The position numbers and the translations under genes were made by a program. Below are positions 17,743-27,195 of a DNA stretch of 64,000 nucleotides, in pieces. Each line of letters opens with the position of its first letter. The first letter of the stretch is position 1. Location of the stretch: contig CAWGUB010000022.1 in the NCBI GenBank assembly GCA_963825575.1, positions 53,277-117,276 on the forward strand. The letters are read 5' to 3'. The notes under the pieces were generated by a model. That model ran no database searches. It had not been told where the DNA came from and was given only the letters and a program-made list of their open reading frames with translations. Origin of the DNA: JAFDBW01 sp963825575. Its GTDB lineage: Bacteria > Desulfobacterota > Desulfuromonadia > Desulfuromonadales > BM103.

Positions 17743-18521
17743 ACAGCGCGATCATCGAACTTAGCCTTTGGGACTTGGTGACAGTTTACAGCCTGTTGCT
17801 GATGAGTGTCGGCCTGGCCCACTTGCTCAGGGCCGGACAGAGCAGGGACCTCTTCTGGTCCGGTCTGCGCATGTTTATGCAACTGATGGTCGTTGGTTAT
17901 GTCCTGCACCTGGTCTTTGCCCTGGAGTCGGCATTGCCGGTTCTTCTGATTCTGGTTATCATGACCGGATTCGCTGTACAGACAATCGGTGCCAGGGTCG
18001 AAACAAAGATGCCGAATTTCTACCGGGTGGTTGGCGCCGCGATGCTGTTCGGCTGCGGCGGGATGACGTTCTTCTTCTGCACCCTGGTCATCGGCCTTGA
18101 GCCGTGGTATGACCCACGCTACCTGATTCCACTGGCCGGCATGGTGATCGGAAACTCCATGACCGGCGCTAGTCTGGCCGCCGAACGATTGGCCGCCGAG
18201 TTCCGAGAGCGAAGCGAAGAAATCGAGACAGCCCTGTGCCTAGGCAGCAGTGTGAAGCTGGCGTCTGAACCGGCTGTCAGCAGCGCCTTCCGTGCGGCAT
18301 TGATCCCTTCCGTCAACGCAATGGCCGCAATGGGACTGGTGTTTCTCCCCGGCATGATGACAGGTCAGATTCTATCCGGGACTGAGCCGTTAATTGCTGT
18401 CAAGTACCAGATCGCGATCATGTGTGTCATCACCGGTAGCGTGGCCCTGACCACCTTCATGATCCTGAGGTTCGGTTACCGGTCCTATTTCACTTCTTAC
18501 CAAAGTTTGCGTGAGGATTGA
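17739..18521 (+). CDS. fetB: ABC transporter permease, FetB/YbbM-like (UPF0014)
   Basis: A 260-residue membrane protein with about seven helices. It matches the UPF0014/FetB family in length and in the conserved segments LRMFMQLMVVGYVL, PLAGMVIGNSMTG and FLPGMMTGQILSG. It is the partner of the ATPase encoded just upstream, with a 4-bp overlap. In E. coli FetAB lowers cellular iron. The nearby flavin-fold protein is transcribed in the same direction. Confidence 0.9.
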   Translation: MNSAIIELSLWDLVTVYSLLLMSVGLAHLLRAGQSRDLFWSGLRMFMQLMVVGYVLHLVFALESALPVLLILVIMTGFAVQTIGARVETKMPNFYRVVGAAMLFGCGGMTFFFCTLVIGLEPWYDPRYLIPLAGMVIGNSMTGASLAAERLAAEFRERSEEIETALCLGSSVKLASEPAVSSAFRAALIPSVNAMAAMGLVFLPGMMTGQILSGTEPLIAVKYQIAIMCVITGSVALTTFMILRFGYRSYFTSYQSLRED

Positions 18522-18552
18522 TCTGCAAAGAGACAACAAGGAGCTAAGCATA

Positions 18553-19011
18553 ATGCGACGAAAAGACAAGGCCATGCAGGACGGGGATATCATCGATTTG
18601 TTGCAGAGCGGAGAATATGGTGTGCTGTCAACGGTCGATGGTGATAGACGGCCCTATGGAGTACCATTGAATTATGTGTTTATGAATAGCTGCATCTACT
18701 TTCACTGTGCGCTGGAAGGCCATAAGCTCGACAACCTTGCCGCAAACCATAACGTTTCCTTTTGTGTGGTCGGCCGGACCAATCTGCTGCCTGCAGAATT
18801 CAGTACGGAATTTGAAAGCATTATCGTCTTCGGGAGTGCTTCAGTTGTCGACGGCGAGGAAAGATACCAGGCTTTGAAAGGACTGATTGGGAAGTACTCG
18901 CCGGAGTTTGTCGCCGAGGGCAGTGCCTACATAGAAAAGTTTGATAGTCAGACCCGTGTGGTCAAGGTTGAGATCGATCGTATGACAGGGAAAGCCAAAA
19001 TGTCTAGATAG
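18553..19011 (+). CDS. pyridoxamine 5'-phosphate oxidase-fold protein (NimA-like)
   Basis: A 152-residue split-barrel flavin-binding protein. The pattern YGVLSTVDGDRRPYGVPLNYVF followed by IYFHCALEGHKLDNL is typical of the NimA/5-nitroimidazole-reductase-like branch of the superfamily; real substrates of most members are unknown. The ATG at 18553 follows AAGGAG; an in-frame ATG at 18511 lies inside fetB and is not used here. The gene ends before a bidirectional terminator. Confidence 0.88.
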   Translation: MRRKDKAMQDGDIIDLLQSGEYGVLSTVDGDRRPYGVPLNYVFMNSCIYFHCALEGHKLDNLAANHNVSFCVVGRTNLLPAEFSTEFESIIVFGSASVVDGEERYQALKGLIGKYSPEFVAEGSAYIEKFDSQTRVVKVEIDRMTGKAKMSR

Positions 19012-19072
19012 ATTCTTGTTGGCAACAGCCTAAGAAGATTGAAACTTTCGGTCTCCTTAACATTGAAAAATC

Positions 19073-19102
19073 AACGGCCTGGTAATCCAATACCAGGCCG
19101 TT
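19073..19102. terminator. bidirectional intrinsic terminator
   Basis: A 12-bp perfect stem AACGGCCTGGTA / TACCAGGCCGTT with a 6-nt loop between two convergent genes. On the minus strand it is followed by GATTTTTC, on the plus strand by TTTGACG, so it best serves the mscS gene and partly the flavin-fold gene. Confidence 0.8.
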
Positions 19103-19127
19103 TGACGTTTGAGATAAATTGCGCGCC

Positions 19128-19952
19128 TTATTTTTTCTTTGCAGCAGTGCTTGATACTTCCATCTGGTGCAAATGAACGTCACGCTGCGGGTAGGGGATA
19201 CCGATACCTTCAGCATCGAAGCGGGTTTTAACTTCCGCATGCAGATCAAAATAGACGCTCCAGTAATCCGCTGAATTGACCCAGGGCCGAACCGCAAAGT
19301 TGACGCTGTTGTCTGCTAGTTCGAGCACGCCGATCGTTGGTTCGGGATCCTTGAGAACACGATCTTCCTTGGCGAGGATATCCACAAGGACCGATTTGAC
19401 GTGACTCAGATCAGCGTTGTAGCTGACGCCAATCACCAGGTCGACACGCCTGGTTGGTTTGGTTGAATAGTTGATGATGTTGTCGCCGATCAACTTGCCG
19501 TTGGGGACGAATATGGTCTTGTTGTCGCCGGTCTTCAACTGGGTTGAGAAGATGTTGAGAGACTCAACCACTCCGAGAACACCGGCTGCCTCGATTAAGT
19601 CGCCTGCCTTGAACTGTTTGAAGAGTAGAATCATCACGCCGGCAGCAAAATTACCCAGCGAATCCTTCAGGGCGAAACCGATGGCGAGACCTGCCGCACC
19701 AACGATGGCAACCAGTGAAGTGGTCTGGATGCCAAGTTCGTTCAGTGCTGCAATGACAGCGAACGTAACAACAAGGGCATTGATCAGGTTGCTGACAAAA
19801 CCGCACAGAGCCTGATCGAGTTCACGTCGCTCCATCAGTCCTTTGACCAGGCGGGCAACCATTTTGGCACCCCAGAAACCAGCGGCGAGAATAATGATGG
19901 CGTAGACGATGCTGCCCAGCATGGATGCTGCAAAAGATGGATCCTGCGTCAT
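19128..19952 (-). CDS. small mechanosensitive channel, MscS family
   Basis: A 274-residue MscS-type channel: two or three membrane helices, with the glycine/alanine-rich pore helix AIVGAAGLAIGFALKDSLGN, then the beta domain (GDLIEAAGVLGVVESLNIF, FVPNGKLIGDNIINYS) and a C-terminal alpha/beta domain. It ends with a lysine-rich tail. It should open on membrane tension during osmotic downshock. A second MscS paralogue is encoded at 47719-48546. The NtrC-type regulator gene lies 45 bp upstream on the same strand, so the two may be cotranscribed. Confidence 0.92.
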   Translation of the reverse strand: MTQDPSFAASMLGSIVYAIIILAAGFWGAKMVARLVKGLMERRELDQALCGFVSNLINALVVTFAVIAALNELGIQTTSLVAIVGAAGLAIGFALKDSLGNFAAGVMILLFKQFKAGDLIEAAGVLGVVESLNIFSTQLKTGDNKTIFVPNGKLIGDNIINYSTKPTRRVDLVIGVSYNADLSHVKSVLVDILAKEDRVLKDPEPTIGVLELADNSVNFAVRPWVNSADYWSVYFDLHAEVKTRFDAEGIGIPYPQRDVHLHQMEVSSTAAKKK

Positions 19953-19997
19953 GTTGTCCTCCAGGTAATGAATTTAATTAATCTTACGCGCTCTTAA

Positions 19998-21398
19998 CTA
20001 CATACCGTAACGCTTGATTTTTTCAACAAGTGTGGTGCGATTTATCTTCAGCAACGACGCGGCGCGTGCCTTTATGCTGCGCGACCTGTCCATAGCCTGC
20101 TGAATAAGGTTTTTCTCTAGATGTGCTATGGTTTCCATCAGGTCAAGGCCCTCTTCAGGGATATGGAGGACGGGCAGCTGACCTTTCTCATCCAGAGCCC
20201 CGGCGATCTGCGGTGGCAGGTCCTGCCGGTCGATGATCTCTCCGTCTGTCAACGCGACAGCTCTTTCGATCACGTTTTCCATTTCACGAACATTGCCGGG
20301 CCAGCTGTAGCTTTCCATTGCTTTCAGTGCATCAAGTGTCAGTTCACACATGGGGTGGTGCATGTCTGCGCATATTTTGCGAAGGAAGTGCCTGGCCAGC
20401 AAAGCAATGTCCTCGTGGCGTTCCCGCAAAGGGGGTAAGTGAATGGGTATGACGTTCAGCCGGTAGAAGAGATCTTCCCGGAACTCGGCACGTCGTACAC
20501 GTTCATCCAGATCGGAATTTGTTGCCGAGATGACCCGGACGTCAAGTTTGGTTTTGCGTATTGAACCGACCCGTTCAACTTCCTGTTCCTGCAGAACACG
20601 CAGCAGCTTCATTTGCAGGTGGAGGGGCATCGTGCCGATCTCATCAAGGAAAATTGTTCCATGATTGGCCAGTTCGAACTTGCCAGGTTTGTCGGCGACC
20701 GCACCGGTAAATGAGCCTCGCACATGGCCGAACAACTCGCTTTCCAGCAGTTCAGAGGGAATTGCTCCACAATTGATCGCGATAAAGGGTTTTTCTTTGC
20801 GTGATCCATTGAAGTGGATGGCTCGGGCGACCAGTTCTTTGCCGGTCCCGGATTCACCAAGAATAAGTACTGTTGAGTCGGTGTGCAGGATTTTTTCCAT
20901 TCGGGAAAAAACCGGCTGGATAGCCGGGCTGTTGCCGATAATGTTGTCAAACTTGTACTTGCCGCGCAATTGTTGGCGCAGGTAGATGTTCTCGGCAACC
21001 AGCCTGGTTTTTTCAACAGCTTTGGCGACAAGAATTCTCAGTTTGTCGAAGTTGACGGGTTTGATGACGTAGTCAAAGGCCCCTTCCTTCATTGCCTCGA
21101 CAGCTGTTTCGGCGGTTGCGTTGCCGGTAATCAGGATTACGTTGCAGGGGAGGAGTTGTTCTTTGACATGTTTGAGAATGTCGATGCCGCTCACTCCGGG
21201 GAGGAAAAGGTCAGTGATAACGGCATCATAAGCTTTTTTGGAAAGCAACCGCAGGGCCTTTTCACCATCCGAGGCAGTATCTACCAGATAGCCTTCCTGC
21301 TCAAGCAGCAGAGACAAGCTTTCGCGACTGCCGGGCTCGTCATCTACGAAGAGAATACGGGCGGCGTATTCCATGGGCGGCTCCGAGTCTTGCGTCAT
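19998..21398 (-). CDS. sigma-54-dependent response regulator (NtrC family)
   Basis: 466 residues: receiver domain (Asp63 in AVITDLFLPG), an AAA+ sigma-54 activator domain, and a Fis-type helix-turn-helix at the C-terminus (SIKARAASLLKINRTTLVEKIK). Walker A is GESGTGKE at 181-188. The sigma-54 contact loop reads GSFTGA (228-233), a variant of the usual GAFTGA; Thr231 is kept. The R-finger region (EFREDLFYRLNV) is intact, so it is probably active. No histidine kinase is adjacent; the kinase at 9508 is one candidate. The start at 21398 gives a short leader before the receiver. Confidence 0.93.
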   Translation of the reverse strand: MTQDSEPPMEYAARILFVDDEPGSRESLSLLLEQEGYLVDTASDGEKALRLLSKKAYDAVITDLFLPGVSGIDILKHVKEQLLPCNVILITGNATAETAVEAMKEGAFDYVIKPVNFDKLRILVAKAVEKTRLVAENIYLRQQLRGKYKFDNIIGNSPAIQPVFSRMEKILHTDSTVLILGESGTGKELVARAIHFNGSRKEKPFIAINCGAIPSELLESELFGHVRGSFTGAVADKPGKFELANHGTIFLDEIGTMPLHLQMKLLRVLQEQEVERVGSIRKTKLDVRVISATNSDLDERVRRAEFREDLFYRLNVIPIHLPPLRERHEDIALLARHFLRKICADMHHPMCELTLDALKAMESYSWPGNVREMENVIERAVALTDGEIIDRQDLPPQIAGALDEKGQLPVLHIPEEGLDLMETIAHLEKNLIQQAMDRSRSIKARAASLLKINRTTLVEKIKRYGM

Positions 21399-21751
21399 GA
21401 AATTGACGATACGTGCAAATTAGCATGATGATTAATGGGTTGCAAGAGCTTTCCGGGCTCAGTCTGTTCAGTCCGATCTGAAATTTACCGGTTTTGTGGC
21501 GCCTGGCAACAGATTCAGGAAAATTCTGATGCGATGTGAGGTAAAAAATATCAGTTAATTCAATGCCTTGAAAATAGAACAGTTTTTTGCTTGACAGAGT
21601 TCATAACGATTTGGTTAGAATGCAACTGCAAAATCCTGTAAGTATTTAATTTTGTTATAATAAATTTAATATAACTAAATATTTAGCGTGGCTGTTCCGG
21701 TTTTATCTTCAATAAATTTTATTGAGTGTTATCGTCCTCTAAGGAGAGAGC
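21399..21751 (+). promoter_or_regulatory. pyc upstream region with predicted promoter
   Basis: A 353-bp intergenic region with no gene, AT-rich towards pyc. TTGACA at 21591-21596 and TAGAAT at 21616-21621 (19-bp spacer, or TTAGAA with 18) form the best plus-strand promoter candidate. A lone TATAAT at 21656-21661 has no -35 partner. The stretch also holds the promoter of the divergent NtrC-type gene, which I could not place. No riboswitch motif was recognised. Confidence 0.45.
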
Positions 21752-24700
21752 ATGCCTATCAAGAAGTTTCGCAAAGTCATGGCGGCTAACCGCGGTGAAA
21801 TTGCAATCCGCATTTTTCGTGCCTGTACCGAGCTTGGCATCAGTACCGTGGCGATTTACTCGGCAGAAGACAAACTGTCCCTGCATCGCTACAAGGCTGA
21901 TGAAGCTTACCTGATTGGCAAAGGCAAGGGGCCGATTGATGCCTACCTGAGCATCGATGAGATCATCGATCTGGCACGCAAAAAAGATGTTGATGCCATC
22001 CATCCTGGTTACGGGTTCCTTTCAGAGAACGCCGAGTTTGCAGAAGCCTGTGAACGCGCCGGCATTGTTTTCATCGGTCCGACCCCTGAGATGCAACGCC
22101 AGATTGGCGATAAGATTTCCGGCCGCAAGGTAGCTGTGGAGGCAGGAGTCCCTGTTGTACCAGGCACCGATGCCCCGGTCCGTTCTGAAGAAGAGGCGTT
22201 GCTTTTTGCCAAGGGTGCTGGATATCCGATCATCGTCAAGGCGAGTTCCGGTGGCGGTGGTCGAGGTATGCGGGTTGCTCAGAACCAGAAAGAACTGCTC
22301 GAAGGGCTCAAGTCTGCCGCTTCGGAAGCCAGGGCGGCCTTCGGTGATGCGACAGTTTTTCTTGAAAAGTTTGTTGAAAAGCCCAAGCATGTTGAAGTGC
22401 AGATCCTGGGCGACAACCACGGCAATATCGTCCATTTCTACGAGCGTGATTGCTCTATCCAGCGCCGCCACCAGAAGGTGATTGAAATCGCACCGTCGCT
22501 TTATCTCAACAGCAAAAAGCGCAAAGAAGTCTGCGACTATGCCCTGGCCCTGGCCAGGCACGTTAACTACCGTAATGCCGGCACGGTCGAGTTCCTCATG
22601 GACAAACAGGGGCGCTTCTATTTCATCGAAGTGAACCCGCGGATTCAGGTGGAACACACCGTGACGGAGCTGGTGACCATGCGCAACCTGGTGCAGGCGC
22701 AGATTCGAGTCGCCCAAGGCTACAAGCTCTCAGATCCTGAGATTGGCATCAAGAGCCAGAAAGATGTCGAGCTGCGCGGTTACGCGATCCAGAGCCGGAT
22801 TACCACAGAAGATCCGACCAACAACTTTGCGCCGGATTTTGGCGTCATCAAGGCTTACCGTACCGCAGCGGGTTTCGGTGTCCGCCTTGATGCTGCAGCC
22901 GGTTATGCTGGTGCGATCATCACCCCTCACTACGACTCGCTGTTGGTGAAGATCTCGACCTGGGGTCTGACTTTCGGCGATGCGTCGCGGACCATGCACC
23001 GGGCTCTGCAGGAGTTCCGAATCCGCGGCGTGAAGACCAATATCGGTTTTCTCGAAAAGGTGATTACCCATCCGATCTTCCTTGAGGGCAAGTGTGATAC
23101 CTCCTTTCTCGATGAGCACCCCGAGGTTTTCAAACTGCCGTTCAAAAAGGATCGTGCCAACAAGATTCTCAGTCTGATTGGTCATACCACGGTCAATGGC
23201 TATCCGGGCATCAAGCCGGAGAAACGGCTCAACTTCCGCGACCTGCGTGAGCCAGAAATCCCGGAGATCGCCTACGGCAAGCAGCATCCGCGAGGCACCC
23301 GCGACATCCTGTTGGACAAGGGGCCGAAAGGCCTTGCCAACTGGGCCCGCAAAAATCGGCAGCTGCTGATTACCGATACCACCTGGCGCGATGCCCACCA
23401 GTCCCTGATGGCGACACGCTTCCGGACTCACGATCTTGACCGCATCGCCGAGGCAACCGCCCATCTCGGGGGTGGCCTCTTCTCCCTTGAGATGTGGGGT
23501 GGGGCGACTTACGATGTCTCAATGCGTTTCTTGACCGAGGACCCTTGGGAAAGGCTTGAGCGGCTGCGCAAGAAAGTCCCGAATATTCTGTTCCAGATGC
23601 TGCTACGTGGTTCCAACGCGGTCGGCTACACCAATTATCCGGATAACGTTATTCAGGAGTTCACGGTGAAAGCTGCAGAATCGGGGATCGATGTCTTCCG
23701 GATTTTCGATTCGCTGAACTGGACCAAGGGAATGCAGGTGGCTATGGAAGCGGTTAATGAGCGGACCAGCTCTGTCTGCGAGGCGGCGATGTGCTACACC
23801 GGCGACATCCTCGATCCGAAACGTGACAAGTATCCGCTGCAATATTACGTCAACCTGGCCAAAGAACTCGAAAATATGGGCGCCCACATCCTGGCGATCA
23901 AGGACATGGCCGGTCTGCTCAAGCCGTTCGCTGCCGAGAAACTGATCAAGGCGCTCAAGGACGAGATCGGTATTCCGATCCACCTGCACACCCACGACAC
24001 CTCGAGCAACGGTGGTTCGATGCTGATGATGGCTGCCCGTGCCGGAGTCGATATTGTCGATCTCGCGCTTTCGTCGGTTTCCGGTTTGACCGCCCAGCCG
24101 AATATGAATGCCCTGCTTGCCGCTCTGGAAGGATCGATCTGGGATCCTCAGCTTGATCAGGATGACATGCAGAAGCTGGCGAATTACTGGGAGACGGTGC
24201 GGACTTATTACGCGCCCTTCGAATCGGAACTCCGTAGCGGGACAGCCCAGGTCTACTACCACGAAATCCCCGGTGGCCAGTATTCCAACTACAAGCCGCA
24301 AGTCGAAGGCCTGGGTCTCGGCGATCGGTGGGAAGAGTGCAAGGAGATGTACCGCAAGGTCAATGACATGTTTGGAGATGTGATCAAGGTCACGCCATCA
24401 TCCAAGATTGTCGGCGACATGGCCATGTTCATGGTGCAGAACAACCTCGAACCGGAAGATGTTTTCGAACGTGGCGAGGATCTCACATTCCCGCAGGGCG
24501 TGGTCGATTTCTTCAAGGGCATGATCGGCCAACCGGTCGGCGGCTTCCCCCCGGTGCTGCAGAAAATCATCCTCAAAGGCGAGCAGCCACTCACCTGTCG
24601 TCCCGGCGAGCTTCTGGAGCCGGTCGATTTTGCGGTCAGGAAAGAAGAGCTGCAGACCAAGCTCGGGCATAACGTGAGCGACCGTGACGTCCTCTCGGCA

Positions 24701-25207
24701 GTCCTCTACCCGGGCGTCTTCGAGGAATACGACCGTTTCCGCCAGGAGTACAGCGACACATCTTTCCTGCCGACCCCGGTTTTCTTCTATGGACTCGATG
24801 TCGGCGATGAAGTCAGTATCGATATCGAAGCTGGAAAAACCCTGATAATCAAGCTGAATGCGATCGGCCGCGTGCACGAGGATGGTACCCGCAATATCTA
24901 CTTCGAACTGAACGGTGAACCGCGCGTGGTCACGGTCAAGGACCTGTCGGTGGAGACCGATGATGTCAGCCACGAAAAGGCCGATCCTGCTAATATCAAG
25001 CATGTTGGTGCGCCGATGCCGGGTAAAGTTTTCAAGCTGTTTGCAAGCGTAGGAGAGAAGATATCTGCTGGTGATACCTTGCTTACAACCGAAGCGATGA
25101 AGATGGAAACCAACGTCAAGGCCAAGGTCGACGGCGTTGTTGCTGAAATTCGTTTCGGTGAAGGTGACCAGGTCGGTCAGGGAGACCTGCTTGTCGTCCT
25201 CGAATAA
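21752..25207 (+). CDS. pyc: pyruvate carboxylase (single chain)
   Basis: Carboxylates pyruvate to oxaloacetate, the main anaplerotic step for gluconeogenesis and the TCA cycle. At 1151 residues it is the full one-chain enzyme. The biotin carboxylase part (1-450) has the ATP loop SSGGGGRGM and EVNPRIQVEHTVTE. The carboxyltransferase part (about 530-840) begins at ITDTTWRDAHQS and carries HTHDTSSNG. The C-terminal carrier domain has EAMKMET with biotinylated Lys1117. The ligase needed for biotinylation is encoded at 50611. AAGGAGAG precedes the ATG. It is probably monocistronic. Confidence 0.97.
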   Translation: MPIKKFRKVMAANRGEIAIRIFRACTELGISTVAIYSAEDKLSLHRYKADEAYLIGKGKGPIDAYLSIDEIIDLARKKDVDAIHPGYGFLSENAEFAEACERAGIVFIGPTPEMQRQIGDKISGRKVAVEAGVPVVPGTDAPVRSEEEALLFAKGAGYPIIVKASSGGGGRGMRVAQNQKELLEGLKSAASEARAAFGDATVFLEKFVEKPKHVEVQILGDNHGNIVHFYERDCSIQRRHQKVIEIAPSLYLNSKKRKEVCDYALALARHVNYRNAGTVEFLMDKQGRFYFIEVNPRIQVEHTVTELVTMRNLVQAQIRVAQGYKLSDPEIGIKSQKDVELRGYAIQSRITTEDPTNNFAPDFGVIKAYRTAAGFGVRLDAAAGYAGAIITPHYDSLLVKISTWGLTFGDASRTMHRALQEFRIRGVKTNIGFLEKVITHPIFLEGKCDTSFLDEHPEVFKLPFKKDRANKILSLIGHTTVNGYPGIKPEKRLNFRDLREPEIPEIAYGKQHPRGTRDILLDKGPKGLANWARKNRQLLITDTTWRDAHQSLMATRFRTHDLDRIAEATAHLGGGLFSLEMWGGATYDVSMRFLTEDPWERLERLRKKVPNILFQMLLRGSNAVGYTNYPDNVIQEFTVKAAESGIDVFRIFDSLNWTKGMQVAMEAVNERTSSVCEAAMCYTGDILDPKRDKYPLQYYVNLAKELENMGAHILAIKDMAGLLKPFAAEKLIKALKDEIGIPIHLHTHDTSSNGGSMLMMAARAGVDIVDLALSSVSGLTAQPNMNALLAALEGSIWDPQLDQDDMQKLANYWETVRTYYAPFESELRSGTAQVYYHEIPGGQYSNYKPQVEGLGLGDRWEECKEMYRKVNDMFGDVIKVTPSSKIVGDMAMFMVQNNLEPEDVFERGEDLTFPQGVVDFFKGMIGQPVGGFPPVLQKIILKGEQPLTCRPGELLEPVDFAVRKEELQTKLGHNVSDRDVLSAVLYPGVFEEYDRFRQEYSDTSFLPTPVFFYGLDVGDEVSIDIEAGKTLIIKLNAIGRVHEDGTRNIYFELNGEPRVVTVKDLSVETDDVSHEKADPANIKHVGAPMPGKVFKLFASVGEKISAGDTLLTTEAMKMETNVKAKVDGVVAEIRFGEGDQVGQGDLLVVLE

Positions 25208-25320
25208 AGAAGAAGGCTGCCAAGTCGCGTTATTGATTACGCCACAACGTTCAATTTGGTGTGCGCTTTAACTCAAAAAATGGTACATTTGACAATAGTT
25301 TTCTACTCAGGGGAAAGAGT

Positions 25321-25794
25321 ATGCCGATAAACTGGTTATTGCTTGGCGGGCATCAGACACAAAAACGAGAGGTCATCTCCGAACAGGATCTTGATAAACA
25401 GGAAATGGTTGCGGAGTGTTACTGTCCCAACGGGCATTCGATTCTGACAGATAGAGCCCTCTTCCAGGGGCACCCGGGACTCACCCTGAAGTTGAAAAAT
25501 AAAACCAGTGAAGGCTTCCTGGTTATCAGCCCGTTTATCGGAGACAGAGAACGTACCTTTATTGACTTCGAGAAGCGACTGGGAGAGGTCGTTGATATCT
25601 GTTGCCCGACCTGCTCGGAAGCCTTTCCAGTGTACAACGTCTGCCCCTGTGGAGCCCACCTGGTTGCCCTCTTTACCTCCAAGAACGCCCATTTTTCACA
25701 ATGTATCGGGATTTGCCAGAGACTGGGCTGCCTGCATTCCGAACTGCTCAGCGAGCGAGACCTGCGCCTCTACAACCGCCAGGACTATTTTTGA
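25321..25794 (+). CDS. cysteine-rich hypothetical protein
   Basis: A 157-residue soluble protein I do not recognise. Its cysteines come in clusters typical of metal sites: CYCPNGHS at about 37-44, CCPTC at about 99-103, CPCGAH at about 113, and CIGICQRLGC near the end. This suggests one or two zinc ribbons or an iron-sulfur site. The ATG at 25321 is behind AGGGGAAAG; a GTG at 25261 would add 20 residues. It lies alone between pyc and livJ and is followed by a hairpin. Confidence 0.78.
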   Translation: MPINWLLLGGHQTQKREVISEQDLDKQEMVAECYCPNGHSILTDRALFQGHPGLTLKLKNKTSEGFLVISPFIGDRERTFIDFEKRLGEVVDICCPTCSEAFPVYNVCPCGAHLVALFTSKNAHFSQCIGICQRLGCLHSELLSERDLRLYNRQDYF

Positions 25795-25857
25795 CCTGCC
25801 GATACCTGCACAAGCATGCATGACAAACTTCGCTTTCCTGTTTTACTAATTATGCAG

Positions 25858-25894
25858 GGCGGCCCAACCGGACCACCGGTGGACCGCCTTTTCT
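25858..25894 (+). terminator. probable terminator after the cysteine-rich gene
   Basis: GGCGG pairs with CCGCC around an inner palindrome CCACCGGTGG (25873-25882), followed by TTTTCTT. The pairing is imperfect in the middle. Confidence 0.5.
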
Positions 25895-25922
25895 TCCTTA
25901 ACTGCTCAAAATCGTTTATACC

Positions 25923-25952
25923 TTGACGTGACTAGAGCATTTCTTTTATAAC
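25923..25952 (+). promoter_or_regulatory. predicted promoter of the liv operon
   Basis: TTGACG at 25923-25928 and TATAAC at 25947-25952, 18-bp spacer, with an AT-rich leader of about 55 bp before livJ. Confidence 0.5.
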
Positions 25953-26014
25953 GAGACTCTATTCTTTTAGCTATATAAGTAAGATATTGATCACACAAAA
26001 ACTAAGGAGGCAGT

Positions 26015-27136
26015 ATGCGCAAGACAGTTATGAAGGGTTTTATTGTTATCGCTCTGGCGAGCATGATTGTTCCGGCAGCGGTTTTTTCTGCAGATACAAT
26101 CAAAATTGGTGTCGCTGGTCCTCACACCGGTGACCTTGCACCTTATGGTCTGCCGACCAAAGATGCTGTAATGATGATTGCTGAAGAGGTAAACGCTTCA
26201 GGTGGTGTCCTTGGCATGCAGATAGAGGTCCTGCCGGTGGACGATCAGTGTAAGCCGGAAATCGCAACCAGCGCTGCTACCAAACTGGTTTCCGAGGGTG
26301 TTGACGTTGTCATCGGCCATGTTTGTTCCGGTGCGACCAAGGCGGCCCTCGGTATCTACAAGGAATCAAACGTTATTGCTGTTTCTCCTTCCGCAACCAA
26401 TCCTCCTCTGACCCAGAGTGGTGATTACCCGAACTTCTACCGTACCATCGCTCCTGATGATGATCAGGGCAATCTCGCTGCCAAATTCGCAACTGATAAG
26501 CTTGGCGCCAAGAAGATTGCTATCCTGCACGACAAGGGAGACTATGGTAAAGGTTTTGCTGACTTCTCCAAGGCTGCTATTGAAGCTGGTGGCAAGGCTG
26601 AAGTTGTTCTCTTTGAAGGCGTAACCCCGGGGGCCATGGACTACTCTGCGGTCGTGCAGAAAATCCGTAAAGAAGGTGCTGATGCCGTTATCTTTGGCGG
26701 CTACCATCCGGAAGCTTCCAAGCTGGTCGGCCAGATGAATAAGAAGCGCATCAACGTTCCTTTCATCGGTCCTGACGGTGTTAAGGGCGACGGTTTCCTC
26801 GAGATCGCTGGCAAAGACGCGGAAGGCGTTTATGCAACAGGCCCGATGGATGTGTCAGCTCTTGCTGAAAACAAGAAAGCCAAGGCCGATTACGTTGCCA
26901 AGTACGGTAAAGAGCCTGGTACTTTCTTTGACCAGGGCTATGCCGCGATGCAAACGATCCTGAATGCTATCAAAGTCTCCGGTGGAACCGATTACGCTGG
27001 TTTGGAGAAAGCCCTGAAAAGCTCTTATGTTGATACTGCCGTCGGCAAGCTCAAGTTTGATGCCAAGGGTGACGCTGAAGGTGCAGGCTTCTCCGTCTTC
27101 CAGGTACAAGGTGGTAAATTCGTCGAGCTGAAGTAA
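26015..27136 (+). CDS. livJ: branched-chain amino acid ABC transporter, substrate-binding protein
   Basis: A periplasmic binding protein of 373 residues. The signal peptide (about 1-24, ending FSA) is followed by the typical start DTIKIGVAGPHTGDLAPYG. The fold has two lobes; VIGHVCSGATKAA and AVSPSATNPPLT belong to the ligand cleft. It delivers Leu/Ile/Val or related amino acids to LivHMGF encoded downstream. AAGGAGG precedes the ATG. A strong hairpin after the gene probably makes this protein more abundant than the membrane parts, as is usual for binding-protein systems. Exact ligand not determinable. Confidence 0.94.
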   Translation: MRKTVMKGFIVIALASMIVPAAVFSADTIKIGVAGPHTGDLAPYGLPTKDAVMMIAEEVNASGGVLGMQIEVLPVDDQCKPEIATSAATKLVSEGVDVVIGHVCSGATKAALGIYKESNVIAVSPSATNPPLTQSGDYPNFYRTIAPDDDQGNLAAKFATDKLGAKKIAILHDKGDYGKGFADFSKAAIEAGGKAEVVLFEGVTPGAMDYSAVVQKIRKEGADAVIFGGYHPEASKLVGQMNKKRINVPFIGPDGVKGDGFLEIAGKDAEGVYATGPMDVSALAENKKAKADYVAKYGKEPGTFFDQGYAAMQTILNAIKVSGGTDYAGLEKALKSSYVDTAVGKLKFDAKGDAEGAGFSVFQVQGGKFVELK

Positions 27137-27161
27137 TTGGCCGGATACGAAAAATCAAAAA

Positions 27162-27195
27162 CGGGGGACAGGCTTGCCTGTCCCCCGCATTTTTT
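27162..27195 (+). terminator. partial terminator between livJ and livH
   Basis: An 11-bp perfect stem CGGGGGACAGG / CCTGTCCCCCG with a CTTG loop, then a T run at 27190-27195. Inside an operon this would reduce read-through from livJ into livHMGF. Confidence 0.85.

Noticed and set aside
23603..24301. Long minus-strand ORF (232 codons) inside pyc, and similar ones at 22022-22717 and 22730-23464
   Set aside because: They are shadows of the high-GC third positions of pyc; no family motif, no ribosome-binding site, and pyc itself is full-length and conserved.
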